NCBI GenBank assembly: GCA_002426015.1
Contig: DINS01000019.1
Span: 65,892 to 129,891, forward strand
Source: Flavobacteriaceae bacterium UBA5534
GTDB lineage: Bacteria; Bacteroidota; Bacteroidia; Flavobacteriales; Flavobacteriaceae
DNA length: 64,000 nt
Direction: 5' to 3'
Program-made: the position numbers and the translations under genes
Notes under the pieces: generated by a model
Databases searched by the model: none
Told to the model about the DNA's origin: nothing
Seen by the model: only the letters and a program-made list of their open reading frames with translations
In this document: positions 7,124 to 15,537 of the stretch, one piece after another
Numbering within the stretch: position 1 is the first letter of the stretch
Layout: each line of letters opens with the position of its first letter

Positions 7124-8911
7124 ATGAAAAAAGCGCTCGTTTTTAGGATCATTATACTTGTTTCGTTGTCTGTCAATGCGCAAGTTTCTTCTAAATATAC
7201 CATTTCGTTTGAAAGTGCAGTCCATCATGAAGCAACAATAACAGCTGTGTTTTCAGATTTAAAATCAGATGAGGTTGAGTTTACCATGAGTCGCTCATCG
7301 CCTGGACGTTATGCCTTGCATGAGTTTGTGAAAAACATTTATAATGTTAAAGTGACCGATAGTGAAGGCAACGAACTTAAGCCTACACGACCAGACCCTT
7401 ACTCTTGGAAGGTAAAAGACCATAATGGAACGATAAAAGTTAGCTATACCTTATTTGCCAATCATGGCGATGGCACCTATGCACAAGTCGATGAAACACA
7501 TGCGCATTTAAATATTCCTGCAACGTTTATGTATGTTCCTGAACTGTCTGGTAATGAGTTTGAAGTCACTTTTAAGGTTAGAGAGGATTTAGGATGGAAG
7601 GTTGCCACACAGTTGAAGCATCTCGATGGGAATACTTTTTATGCAAAAGATTTACAATATTTTATGGACAGTCCAGTTGAGATTGCCAACTTCAGAAAAC
7701 GTTCATTTAAAGTGGAAGAACAAACCATTAATTTGGTGTTGCATGACGATGCTGCATCAGATGAACAGTTTGATAGGTATTTTGAAAAAGTTAAAAAAAT
7801 AGTATTGGAGCAAGCGGCAATTTTTGGGGAGTTGCCAACCTTCGATTATGGTGAGTACACGTTCTTGGCGTGTTATATGCCTAATGCCACAGGCGACGGT
7901 ATGGAACATCGTAATTCTACAATGATTCCAAGTTCGCGAAGCTTATCGCTTGGAGGTATCGAACAAAATATTGGCACTGTTGCCCACGAGTTTTTTCATT
8001 GTTGGAATGTTGAGCGCATCCGACCGAAAACTTTAGAGCCATTTGATTTTCAAAGAGCCAACATGAGTGGTGAGTTATGGTTTGCAGAAGGCTTTACCAA
8101 TTACTATGATGCATTGACACAATGTCGAACTGGTATTTGGAGTCAAGATCAATACTTAATGGATATGGCGCAAGTTTTTAATGCAGTATGGACGTCACCA
8201 GCTCGACAGTTTTTTAACCCGATTGAAATGAGTTATCAAGCACCTTTCAATGATGCCGCAAAATCGATAGATGATACTAACTTTGGTAACACGTTTATTT
8301 CCTATTATCACTACGGAGAAATGTTGGGATTGGCTTTAGACTTATCTTTGAGAGAGAAGAATTTGAATCTTGATGACTACATGACATTGATGTGGAACAA
8401 TTTCGGAAAGAAACATAACTATTATACCATTGAAGATTTACATATAACCTTAAATGGGTATGCAGGAAAAGATTTTGGGGATACGTTCTTCAATAGTTAC
8501 ATCTACAAAAGCGGGATGCCAGATTTTGAGCGTTTGTTCAAGCAGGTAGGAGTGGACTTTAAAGCAATTGGTGCTATAGATTTTGGAGCCTTTGTTCGGC
8601 ATCAAAAAATCATGAATCATCCAAAGATTGGTTCAGCGGCTTATGATGCAGGATTGCAAAAGGAGGATAAAATCATCAAGATTGATACGATATCTTTTGA
8701 AGGAAATGTAAATATCAATACAATATTAAATACTTTTAAAGTAGGAGACACTATCAAAATAACATATGAGCGTTATGGGTTTCAAAAAGAAACAAGTTTT
8801 GTAATAAAGGCAGATACTTTCTATAATTTGGATTGGATGGATTTGAATTCGAAAGGAATGAACAAGCCCGTAAAAGAAAAGCGTGACAATTGGTTGATGA
8901 CAAAACTATAA
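7124..8911 (+). CDS. M61 family metallopeptidase with PDZ domain
   Basis: A 595-residue exported peptidase of the M61 (glycyl aminopeptidase) family, with a signal peptide ending near NAQ20. An N-terminal beta-sandwich domain (ISFESAVHHEATITAVF, FTMSRSSPGRYALHEF) precedes the thermolysin-like catalytic domain. The zinc motif HEFFH lies at about residues 288-292, followed by the typical CWNVERIRP. A downstream glutamate (LWFAEGFTNYY) is the third ligand. A C-terminal PDZ domain (about 505-580; SAAYDAGLQKEDKIIKID) completes the family architecture. It probably acts in the periplasm on peptides. A near-consensus -7 box (TATCTTCG) precedes the start. The gene ends in a bidirectional terminator shared with atpC. 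Confidence 0.9.
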   Translation: MKKALVFRIIILVSLSVNAQVSSKYTISFESAVHHEATITAVFSDLKSDEVEFTMSRSSPGRYALHEFVKNIYNVKVTDSEGNELKPTRPDPYSWKVKDHNGTIKVSYTLFANHGDGTYAQVDETHAHLNIPATFMYVPELSGNEFEVTFKVREDLGWKVATQLKHLDGNTFYAKDLQYFMDSPVEIANFRKRSFKVEEQTINLVLHDDAASDEQFDRYFEKVKKIVLEQAAIFGELPTFDYGEYTFLACYMPNATGDGMEHRNSTMIPSSRSLSLGGIEQNIGTVAHEFFHCWNVERIRPKTLEPFDFQRANMSGELWFAEGFTNYYDALTQCRTGIWSQDQYLMDMAQVFNAVWTSPARQFFNPIEMSYQAPFNDAAKSIDDTNFGNTFISYYHYGEMLGLALDLSLREKNLNLDDYMTLMWNNFGKKHNYYTIEDLHITLNGYAGKDFGDTFFNSYIYKSGMPDFERLFKQVGVDFKAIGAIDFGAFVRHQKIMNHPKIGSAAYDAGLQKEDKIIKIDTISFEGNVNINTILNTFKVGDTIKITYERYGFQKETSFVIKADTFYNLDWMDLNSKGMNKPVKEKRDNWLMTKL

Positions 8912-8947
8912 ATAAAAAAGCCAAACGTTATGTCTGGCTTTTTTATT
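8911..8947. terminator. Bidirectional terminator between the M61 peptidase gene and atpC
   Basis: A 13-bp perfect stem pairs 8911-8923 with 8935-8947 (GCCA/TGGC at the core, A-run on one side and T-run on the other). It is usable on both strands between convergent genes. Confidence 0.85.
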
Positions 8948-8963
8948 CTATAAGTAAATTGAA

Positions 8964-9257
8964 TTAATCCGCTAATACAATTACTTTATTATCTTTCATT
9001 TCGACAGTCCCAGAATTGATTTTTACAGTCAGCACTTTTTTATCATCGTTATGAGGGATTACTTCAGCATGCAGCTCATCAAAAACCAAATGGCTGATAG
9101 TATGTATTTTAATCTTAACGATACCCTCTTTCAAAAGCGATACAATAGGAGCATGATTATTTAACATTTCAAACTCACCATTAACTCCTGGCACAACTAC
9201 AGAATCAACTTCTGAACTAAATAAAGTAGCTTCTGGTGATACAATTTCTAAATGCAT
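8964..9257 (-). CDS. atpC: ATP synthase F1 epsilon subunit
   Basis: At 97 residues it is the short epsilon subunit common in Bacteroidota. It consists of the N-terminal beta-sandwich (MHLEIVSPEATLFSSEVDSV, then GEFEMLNNHAP) with no C-terminal helical hairpin. Epsilon sits on the central stalk with gamma and couples c-ring rotation to catalysis. Without the C-terminal helices the usual inhibitory up-state is not expected. It follows atpD in the same direction across a 45-bp gap that holds a strong hairpin (9280-9301). The remaining atp genes are not next to this pair, the split arrangement normal for the phylum. Confidence 0.93.
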   Translation of the reverse strand: MHLEIVSPEATLFSSEVDSVVVPGVNGEFEMLNNHAPIVSLLKEGIVKIKIHTISHLVFDELHAEVIPHNDDKKVLTVKINSGTVEMKDNKVIVLAD

Positions 9258-9279
9258 AGTTTTTAATAATTTATAATTG

Positions 9280-9301
9280 TCAATTGATAACTATCAATTG
9301 A
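9280..9301 (-). repeat. Hairpin between atpD and atpC
   Basis: TCAATTGATA (9280-9289) and TATCAATTGA (9292-9301) form a perfect 10-bp stem with a 2-nt spacer, ending one base before the atpD stop codon. No U-run follows on the minus strand. It looks more like an mRNA-stability, processing or partial-attenuation element than a full terminator. Confidence 0.6.
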
Positions 9302-9302
9302 A

Positions 9303-10811
9303 TTACGCTTCAGCAAGCATTTTGTCTCCAGCTTCAATAGCTTCTTCAATGGTTCCTTTAAGGTTAAAAGCAGCTTCTGGTAAGTGATCTAATTCACCAT
9401 CCATGATCATGTTGAATCCTTTGATGGTTTCTTTAATGTCAACCAATACACCAGGAATACCTGTAAACTGTTCAGCTACGTGAAATGGTTGAGATAAGAA
9501 ACGTTGTACACGTCTTGCACGTCCTACAGCTAATTTATCATCTTCAGAAAGCTCTTCCATACCAAGAATCGCGATGATATCCTGTAATTCTTTATAACGC
9601 TGTAATAACTCTTTTACTCTTTGAGCACAAGCGTAGTGATCTTTTCCTAAAATATCAGCGGTTAAGATTCGTGACGTAGAATCCAATGGATCCACAGCAG
9701 GATAGATACCTAACTCTGCAATCTTACGAGATAATACGGTTGTTGCATCCAAGTGGGCAAAGGTTGTCGCAGGAGCAGGGTCGGTTAAATCATCCGCAGG
9801 TACGTAAACCGCTTGTACCGATGTAATAGAACCTCTTTTTGTTGACGTAATACGCTCTTGCATCGCACCCATCTCTGTTGCCAAAGTTGGTTGGTAACCA
9901 ACGGCAGAAGGCATACGTCCTAATAATGCAGATACTTCAGAACCCGCTTGTGTAAAACGGAAAATGTTATCTACGAAGAAAAGTACATCTTTTCCTTGTC
10001 CTTCACCAGCACCATCACGGAAATACTCAGCAATTGTTAAACCAGATAAGGCAACACGTGCACGTGCTCCTGGTGGCTCGTTCATTTGTCCGAATACGAA
10101 CGTTGCTTTAGATTCTTTCATTTTGGCTTTATCCACTTTAGATAAATCCCATCCGCCTTCTTCCATAGAATGCATGAAATCATCACCATAACGGATGATT
10201 CCAGATTCTAACATCTCTCTCAAAAGGTCATTTCCTTCACGAGTTCTTTCTCCAACTCCAGCAAATACTGAAAGTCCACCATGTCCTTTTGCAATATTGT
10301 TAATCAACTCCTGAATCAAAACCGTTTTACCTACACCAGCACCACCAAATAAACCAATTTTACCTCCTTTTGCGTAAGGCTCAATTAAATCGATGACTTT
10401 AATACCTGTAAATAAAACTTCAGTAGAAGTTGAAAGATCTTCAAATTTTGGTGCTTGTCTGTGAATTGGTAACCCAGCATCACCTGCTTTAGGCAAATCG
10501 CCTAAACCATCAATGGCATCACCAATTACGTTAAACAAACGTCCGTAAACATCATCACCAATTGGCATTTGTATTGGAGCGCCAGTTGCAACAACTTCTG
10601 TACCTCTGCTTAATCCATCAGAAGAATCCATCGCTATGGTTCGAACAGAGTCTTCACCAATATGGGATTGAACTTCTAATACTAACAAGGAACCATCAGG
10701 TCTTGTGATTTCTAAAGAATCATAGATTTTGGGAAGGCTTGAACCAGCTTCAAACGCTACGTCGATAACTGGACCAACGATTTGTGCAACTTTACCTGTA
10801 ACTTTTGACAT
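9303..10811 (-). CDS. atpD: ATP synthase F1 beta subunit
   Basis: The catalytic subunit of F1, 502 residues and full length. The P-loop GGAGVGKT is at residues 156-163, the Walker B strand LFFVDNIFRF and the ERTREGNDL glutamate segment follow, and the DELSEED-equivalent region reads MEELSEDD. It hydrolyses or makes ATP at the cytoplasmic face of the inner membrane. A -7 promoter box at 10872-10879 precedes it. Base usage is more G/C-rich and regular than in its neighbours, as usual for a highly expressed gene. Confidence 0.98.
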   Translation of the reverse strand: MSKVTGKVAQIVGPVIDVAFEAGSSLPKIYDSLEITRPDGSLLVLEVQSHIGEDSVRTIAMDSSDGLSRGTEVVATGAPIQMPIGDDVYGRLFNVIGDAIDGLGDLPKAGDAGLPIHRQAPKFEDLSTSTEVLFTGIKVIDLIEPYAKGGKIGLFGGAGVGKTVLIQELINNIAKGHGGLSVFAGVGERTREGNDLLREMLESGIIRYGDDFMHSMEEGGWDLSKVDKAKMKESKATFVFGQMNEPPGARARVALSGLTIAEYFRDGAGEGQGKDVLFFVDNIFRFTQAGSEVSALLGRMPSAVGYQPTLATEMGAMQERITSTKRGSITSVQAVYVPADDLTDPAPATTFAHLDATTVLSRKIAELGIYPAVDPLDSTSRILTADILGKDHYACAQRVKELLQRYKELQDIIAILGMEELSEDDKLAVGRARRVQRFLSQPFHVAEQFTGIPGVLVDIKETIKGFNMIMDGELDHLPEAAFNLKGTIEEAIEAGDKMLAEA

Positions 10812-10871
10812 TACTTATGTGTTTAATGTTTACCTAAAATTTTATACGAAAAACATCATTTTTTCGCGCTG

Positions 10872-10879
10872 CAAAGATA
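10872..10879 (-). promoter_or_regulatory. -7 promoter box for atpD-atpC
   Basis: The minus strand reads TATCTTTG (TAnnTTTG), 60 bp upstream of the atpD ATG, leaving a leader of about 55 nt. No clear -33 TTTG is visible. Confidence 0.55.
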
Positions 10880-10931
10880 TATTTTTTAATTTAAAATTAA
10901 AGGCATTTTTTTTCTTTTTTACAGATAAAAA

Positions 10932-10954
10932 AACGCCTTCATTATGAAGGCGTT
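10932..10954 (-). terminator. Intrinsic terminator after the SGNH lipoprotein gene
   Basis: AACGCCTTCA (10932-10941) pairs with TGAAGGCGTT (10945-10954) around a 3-nt loop. A U-tract follows in the minus direction (A-run at 10926-10933). The hairpin begins 24 bp past the stop codon at 10979. Confidence 0.85.
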
Positions 10955-10978
10955 ATAAATATATATTTTAAACGTTTG

Positions 10979-12493
10979 TTATTGTAACGCTGGAGTAAAA
11001 TTTGTTGGATAGTTTCCAGCTTTCGCTACATTGCCAGAAGCTCTAAAGTTAGAGCCATAAGTGGCATCAATGGCATCTAAAAACTTGTTTGCCATAAGGG
11101 CATAGCCTCTAGATGTTAAATGAACACCATCCAAACTTACCAAACCACCAAAGACCAAACTTGTGTTCATTTGATAATCATCAAATTCAATTCCAGAAGA
11201 AGCTGCTTGGGTTAATATGGCATTTAAATCAACCAAAGCCAATCCTTTAGATGTAGCCACACTTGAAATGGATGCATTATAGGCATCAGTTGCGTTTCTA
11301 ATTTCTAATTGCTCGCTAGGAAGTAATACCCACTTATCTTGTAATGGGTAACTTACACCATTAACATTAACTGGAGCAGGAATTCCAGCAACAGTTGTGG
11401 CAATGACTGACGAAGATGGTAAAACCAATAAGTCGCTAGCAGTAGCTTGACGTGCTTGGCCAAAAATAGCTCCAAAAACAGCAGCGGTTTGCGCTCCTAA
11501 TACAGGAGTTAATGCACCAGTAATTTCTGCTGATCTATTTATTGCTGTTTCATCATGTATCAATACAGGGTTAGCCATTGTTGTTGATAGAGGATTCACA
11601 CGATTTGGTTCACCGTAGGCGGTAAAAATATTGTCTAAAGGACCATATAATTGTGCGTTTAGCGTTGGTATTTGAGGTGCTAAAGCAGGATTAGAAGGGT
11701 TTAAAGCATTATATGGAACAGTCGTAAAATGTGGTAAATCGGTAATATATGGTACATTAGTTACGACGCCTTTTGCACCATTAGAGGTCAGACCATTTAC
11801 AAGTGCATTTAACGCAGTATCAAATTGTCCAATAGGTGTTATTGTATTGGTGCCATCTCCACCTGTAGTCGCATAGCCTAAAACATCATTGCCTCCAACT
11901 TCTGATAGACTAAAAAAGGTTGGGCTTTGTGCCATGGCATCAGCTAAAACCGTTGCAGTTGGTGCAGAAGCAATACGAGCGTAATAAGGATTCAAAGCAG
12001 CATAGCCAGGTGTTACTAAATGCCAACTTTTTGCTCCTGGTATTCCAAAATTATTAAAATTGCTTCCAATATTATTGCCAGCTTCTGTAGTAATTGGTGG
12101 AACAGGTGCTCCTAGATTTGTTAAATATGTGTTGAGTGGTACAGGACCTGCACCACCAAAAACTAGTCTGTAACCTGTTGCTGGTGTTCCGCCAACCAAA
12201 ATACCTCCTGTATTGTCATTCATTAAAGGTTGGGTAAAACTTCCGCCTCCACCCATGGCAAATTGCTCGGACATTATTTTAGGAAACGAATTTTCTTGAC
12301 CAGCAATAAACAATCCTCCGTCAGTATAGCCAGCTGTAAAGGATGCACCGACAGCTACATATTTTGAAAAATCGGCAGAGCCTGTTGTTAACTCTGGTAG
12401 TGGTTCGACAACCATATCATTGCTGTCGTCTTCGCTACATGAACTAAACCCTATAAGGATAGCTGAGAGAAGTATATATTTTATAGTTTTCAT
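10979..12493 (-). CDS. SGNH/GDSL-hydrolase family lipoprotein
   Basis: A 504-residue lipoprotein with its lipobox cysteine at residue 19 (IGFSSC). The SGNH fold is marked by a block I serine in VGASFTAG (about residue 52), a block III VGGND segment, and the C-terminal catalytic Asp/His block DGVHLTSRGY. Members are esterases or lipases. The canonical GDS is GAS here, with the serine retained. It lies 23 bp downstream of a TonB receptor in the same transcription unit, so it probably works at the cell surface or in the periplasm on the material that receptor binds. The exact ester substrate is unknown. A terminator at 10932-10954 closes the unit. Confidence 0.85.
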   Translation of the reverse strand: MKTIKYILLSAILIGFSSCSEDDSNDMVVEPLPELTTGSADFSKYVAVGASFTAGYTDGGLFIAGQENSFPKIMSEQFAMGGGGSFTQPLMNDNTGGILVGGTPATGYRLVFGGAGPVPLNTYLTNLGAPVPPITTEAGNNIGSNFNNFGIPGAKSWHLVTPGYAALNPYYARIASAPTATVLADAMAQSPTFFSLSEVGGNDVLGYATTGGDGTNTITPIGQFDTALNALVNGLTSNGAKGVVTNVPYITDLPHFTTVPYNALNPSNPALAPQIPTLNAQLYGPLDNIFTAYGEPNRVNPLSTTMANPVLIHDETAINRSAEITGALTPVLGAQTAAVFGAIFGQARQATASDLLVLPSSSVIATTVAGIPAPVNVNGVSYPLQDKWVLLPSEQLEIRNATDAYNASISSVATSKGLALVDLNAILTQAASSGIEFDDYQMNTSLVFGGLVSLDGVHLTSRGYALMANKFLDAIDATYGSNFRASGNVAKAGNYPTNFTPALQ

Positions 12494-12516
12494 TTTTGAA
12501 TGCTTTTTAAATTATT

Positions 12517-15366
12517 TTATAAGTTATTGATTGTCCAAGATACATAGTACATAGAACCTATGTTACCTGTACCAAATGCAGTAGCATACTCGTCTCCTAA
12601 AAGATTGGTCGCGCCTACTTTAAAAGATGATTTTAAGCCTGGAATTCGATAGTTTAACTGTGCATCAACAACATGATAAGCAGGAATTTGTCCGTCACCA
12701 AAATTTGCTTGCCAAAGATAGGTATCACTCCATCTCCATGCGACATTGAATCCGAAATTTTTAAACAAATCTGTGTTTCCAAAAGTTGCTTTTACTTTGT
12801 GCTCTGCTGTATTAAAGCTAGGTCTAAAATTAGGGTTGGCTTCTTTATCGAAATCAAAGTTTGAATACGTATAATTTGCTCCTAAATCAAAATTACCAAA
12901 CACCTTGGTATTCACAGCAATAGCGCCTCCATATGAGTTGACTTCTGTATTGGAATTGGTATAGGTTTGATATCTAGCAAAATCATTGTTTTGAAGTGCA
13001 GCCAGAATTAATTGTGTGTCTTGATTTAAACCTGCAACCGAAGCTGGATTTTGAGGATCATAGCCTGTTAAATCAAAATTGGAATTATCTCCATAGTAGG
13101 TAGCAACAACCGATTCATTTGCTATAAAATCCTTATAAGTATTATAGTATGCACTGAAATCAATGGTGACTTTATTTAATTTTCCTCTATACCCTACTTC
13201 AAAAGAAGTTACCTGTTCTGGTTTTATGTTTTCTGGGTTTCCTATAAACTCACGTCCATTATTACTTGGGTCATGGGTAGCAAGCCCTGTGGCGATAGAT
13301 GCAGACATTGAGTTATTATATGCAGCAGAGGCCGCTTGAGATATGGTAGCTGGTTGGCCTAAAAAGTTTTGGGCAAACTGGCTCACAGAGTAAGGTCTGA
13401 CATAACGATCACCATTATCATCAGCTCCACCAATTAAAGTACCAAGTGCGGTCTCTAACCCAATATATAAATCTTGTGTATTAGGGTTTCTAAATCCTGT
13501 TTGATAAGAAGCTCTAATATTGTGGTTTCCATCTTCACCGAGTGTGTAACCTGCAGAGATTCTTGGAGAAAAGAAACCGTCAAATAGCTCTGATTTATCA
13601 TAACGTATGGAACCAGTCAGTTTTAAATGATCCATAACGGTCTTTTGAATTTGGGTATAGACACCAACTTCAGAATAAGGAATAGCTCCAAATGCATCAG
13701 TATAGATTGTTCCAAAAGAATTCAATCGATAGGTTATGTAAGAACCACCAACTTGAATTTCTGCAACATCTGTTAAATGACTAAAATTATAATTTCCTTC
13801 TGCATGATAAATTTTAGAGTTATCCTTGAATGCAGAGCCAGTTAAAAAACTGGTGTCATTGGTAACTGTATCGAATGCATTTTGGAACGCTTGAGTCCCA
13901 GGTTCCAATCTTCCCATTTCTGCTGTTTGTCTTGCAATGGCATGTGCTTGGGCATCAGTAGCGCCACCAAAAAGGGTAGATTGAAAATAAGCGCCCGTAT
14001 ACTCCCCAAACCATGTTTCATGAGGTTTCCAATAAGCAAGTAAATTTGGTCCTGCCACATCCATAATATAGGAGTCTCCAGCCTTGTCAGATGTGATATA
14101 ACCTCTGACAAAGAAATTACTGTTCTTGATTTCCAATTTGTGTTGTTGCATCGAGAAATTATCGATGGCGTAACGTTGTGCTCCTTGATAAATAGTAGAA
14201 CCTGCTCCTACTTTACCAACATATTGAATTTCGAAATCACTTGCCCATGGGCGGAAGTATAATCCCCAATCAGCTTTAATACTTTCTGCTTTATAATCTG
14301 TCAAATCACGTTCTGCATACCCTGTTCTACTTACAAAAACCGAAGGTACTAATGCATTTGCTCCTGCTGGTAGAATGCCTAAAGACTCCAAGGCCAAAGC
14401 CACATCATTTATATTTGCTCTGGCATTATCGCCATAGACATTGACACCATCATAATCAATATTCGTTTCTCTTGTGCCTCCTGGCATATTTTTATCGTCG
14501 TAATTTGTTGCGAACCAATCGGTTCCGCTTAAATACCCAAAATTTACTTTTGCAGCAAACTTATCGTTGAATTTATATGCCGCTCTTACTCCAAGATCGG
14601 TAAATTGGTTGTCTCCTGCAGATTCTTGAGAGGTGATACCACGCTTCACATATCCACTTATGCCTGGAAAATCAAATGGGTTTTTACTTTGCATGAACAA
14701 AATACCATTAAATGCATTTGCACCATAAAGCGCAGATGCGGCACCAGGAAGTAATTCTATACTCTGTATGTCAGTTTCGGTCATACCGACTAAATTTCCA
14801 AGAGGGAAATTTAATGCTGGAGCAGAGTTGTCCATACCATCAACCAATTGCATAAAACGATTATTACCAAAAGCGGCAAACCCTCTTGTGTTGATTGATT
14901 TAAATGTCAAACTGTTTGTGTTAATATCAACACCTTTTAAATTTTCTAGACCTCCATAAAAATCAGCAGACGCTGTGTTTTTTATTTCTTTTAGACCAAA
15001 ACGCTCAACCGTAACCGGAGATTCAAAAATACGCTCTGGTGTTCGTGAGGCAGAAATGACAACTTCATCGAGTGAAGTTCCTTCTACGAGTACAAAATCT
15101 AAAGTTTGCGGATTGGTTGTGACTTCTTTGGTTACAGATTCAAAACCAACACTACTCACAGTAACAGAGAATGGAGGGTTTTGATTTACTGTTAAGGTAT
15201 AATTTCCATCAAAATCGGAGATTGTACCTGTGGTTGTGCCTACAACTATAATATTAGCACCAGGTAATGGCTGACCACTATTATCGGTTACGTTACCTTT
15301 TACTGTGGTTTGTGCAAAAGTTGTCGCACAACAAAACAGCGTAAAAATCTTTAAAAATGTTTTCAT
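12517..15366 (-). CDS. TonB-dependent receptor with CarboxypepD_reg-like domain
   Basis: A 949-residue outer-membrane receptor. After the signal peptide (to about residue 18) comes a carboxypeptidase regulatory-like beta domain (TVKGNVTDNSGQPLPGANI, DFDGNYTL). A TonB box (LDEVVISASR), plug (RGFAAFGNNRFMQLVDG, IELLPGAASALYG) and barrel follow. No SusD-type lipoprotein accompanies it. Instead an SGNH-hydrolase lipoprotein follows 23 bp downstream, which points to uptake of an ester-containing or lipid-derived ligand (inference). Its promoter region holds nested palindromes (15431-15467), so its expression is probably controlled by a DNA-binding regulator. Confidence 0.9.
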   Translation of the reverse strand: MKTFLKIFTLFCCATTFAQTTVKGNVTDNSGQPLPGANIIVVGTTTGTISDFDGNYTLTVNQNPPFSVTVSSVGFESVTKEVTTNPQTLDFVLVEGTSLDEVVISASRTPERIFESPVTVERFGLKEIKNTASADFYGGLENLKGVDINTNSLTFKSINTRGFAAFGNNRFMQLVDGMDNSAPALNFPLGNLVGMTETDIQSIELLPGAASALYGANAFNGILFMQSKNPFDFPGISGYVKRGITSQESAGDNQFTDLGVRAAYKFNDKFAAKVNFGYLSGTDWFATNYDDKNMPGGTRETNIDYDGVNVYGDNARANINDVALALESLGILPAGANALVPSVFVSRTGYAERDLTDYKAESIKADWGLYFRPWASDFEIQYVGKVGAGSTIYQGAQRYAIDNFSMQQHKLEIKNSNFFVRGYITSDKAGDSYIMDVAGPNLLAYWKPHETWFGEYTGAYFQSTLFGGATDAQAHAIARQTAEMGRLEPGTQAFQNAFDTVTNDTSFLTGSAFKDNSKIYHAEGNYNFSHLTDVAEIQVGGSYITYRLNSFGTIYTDAFGAIPYSEVGVYTQIQKTVMDHLKLTGSIRYDKSELFDGFFSPRISAGYTLGEDGNHNIRASYQTGFRNPNTQDLYIGLETALGTLIGGADDNGDRYVRPYSVSQFAQNFLGQPATISQAASAAYNNSMSASIATGLATHDPSNNGREFIGNPENIKPEQVTSFEVGYRGKLNKVTIDFSAYYNTYKDFIANESVVATYYGDNSNFDLTGYDPQNPASVAGLNQDTQLILAALQNNDFARYQTYTNSNTEVNSYGGAIAVNTKVFGNFDLGANYTYSNFDFDKEANPNFRPSFNTAEHKVKATFGNTDLFKNFGFNVAWRWSDTYLWQANFGDGQIPAYHVVDAQLNYRIPGLKSSFKVGATNLLGDEYATAFGTGNIGSMYYVSWTINNL

Positions 15367-15430
15367 CTTTGGGAATTAGTTAATTTTAGTACAGCAATAT
15401 AAATAAATTAATGATATCTTAATTAAATAA

Positions 15431-15467
15431 TTGACAAAATTATGCACGCATAATATTTTTTTGTCAA
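15431..15467 (-). promoter_or_regulatory. Promoter with nested palindromic operator candidate
   Basis: The minus strand carries a -7 box TAATTTTG at 15435-15442 and a possible -33 TTTG at 15465-15468 (22-bp spacing, slightly long). Superimposed on it are a perfect palindrome, ATTATGC-AC-GCATAAT (15439-15454), and an outer inverted repeat, TTGACAAAA (15431-15439) with TTTTGTCAA (15459-15467). The element lies 65-101 bp upstream of the TonB receptor start codon. Confidence 0.6.
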
Positions 15468-15537
15468 AAAATCAACAAAAAAATTATGAGATTTTTTAAG
15501 ATACTAAAAAATTTACTATTAAGAGCTTCAAAATTAA

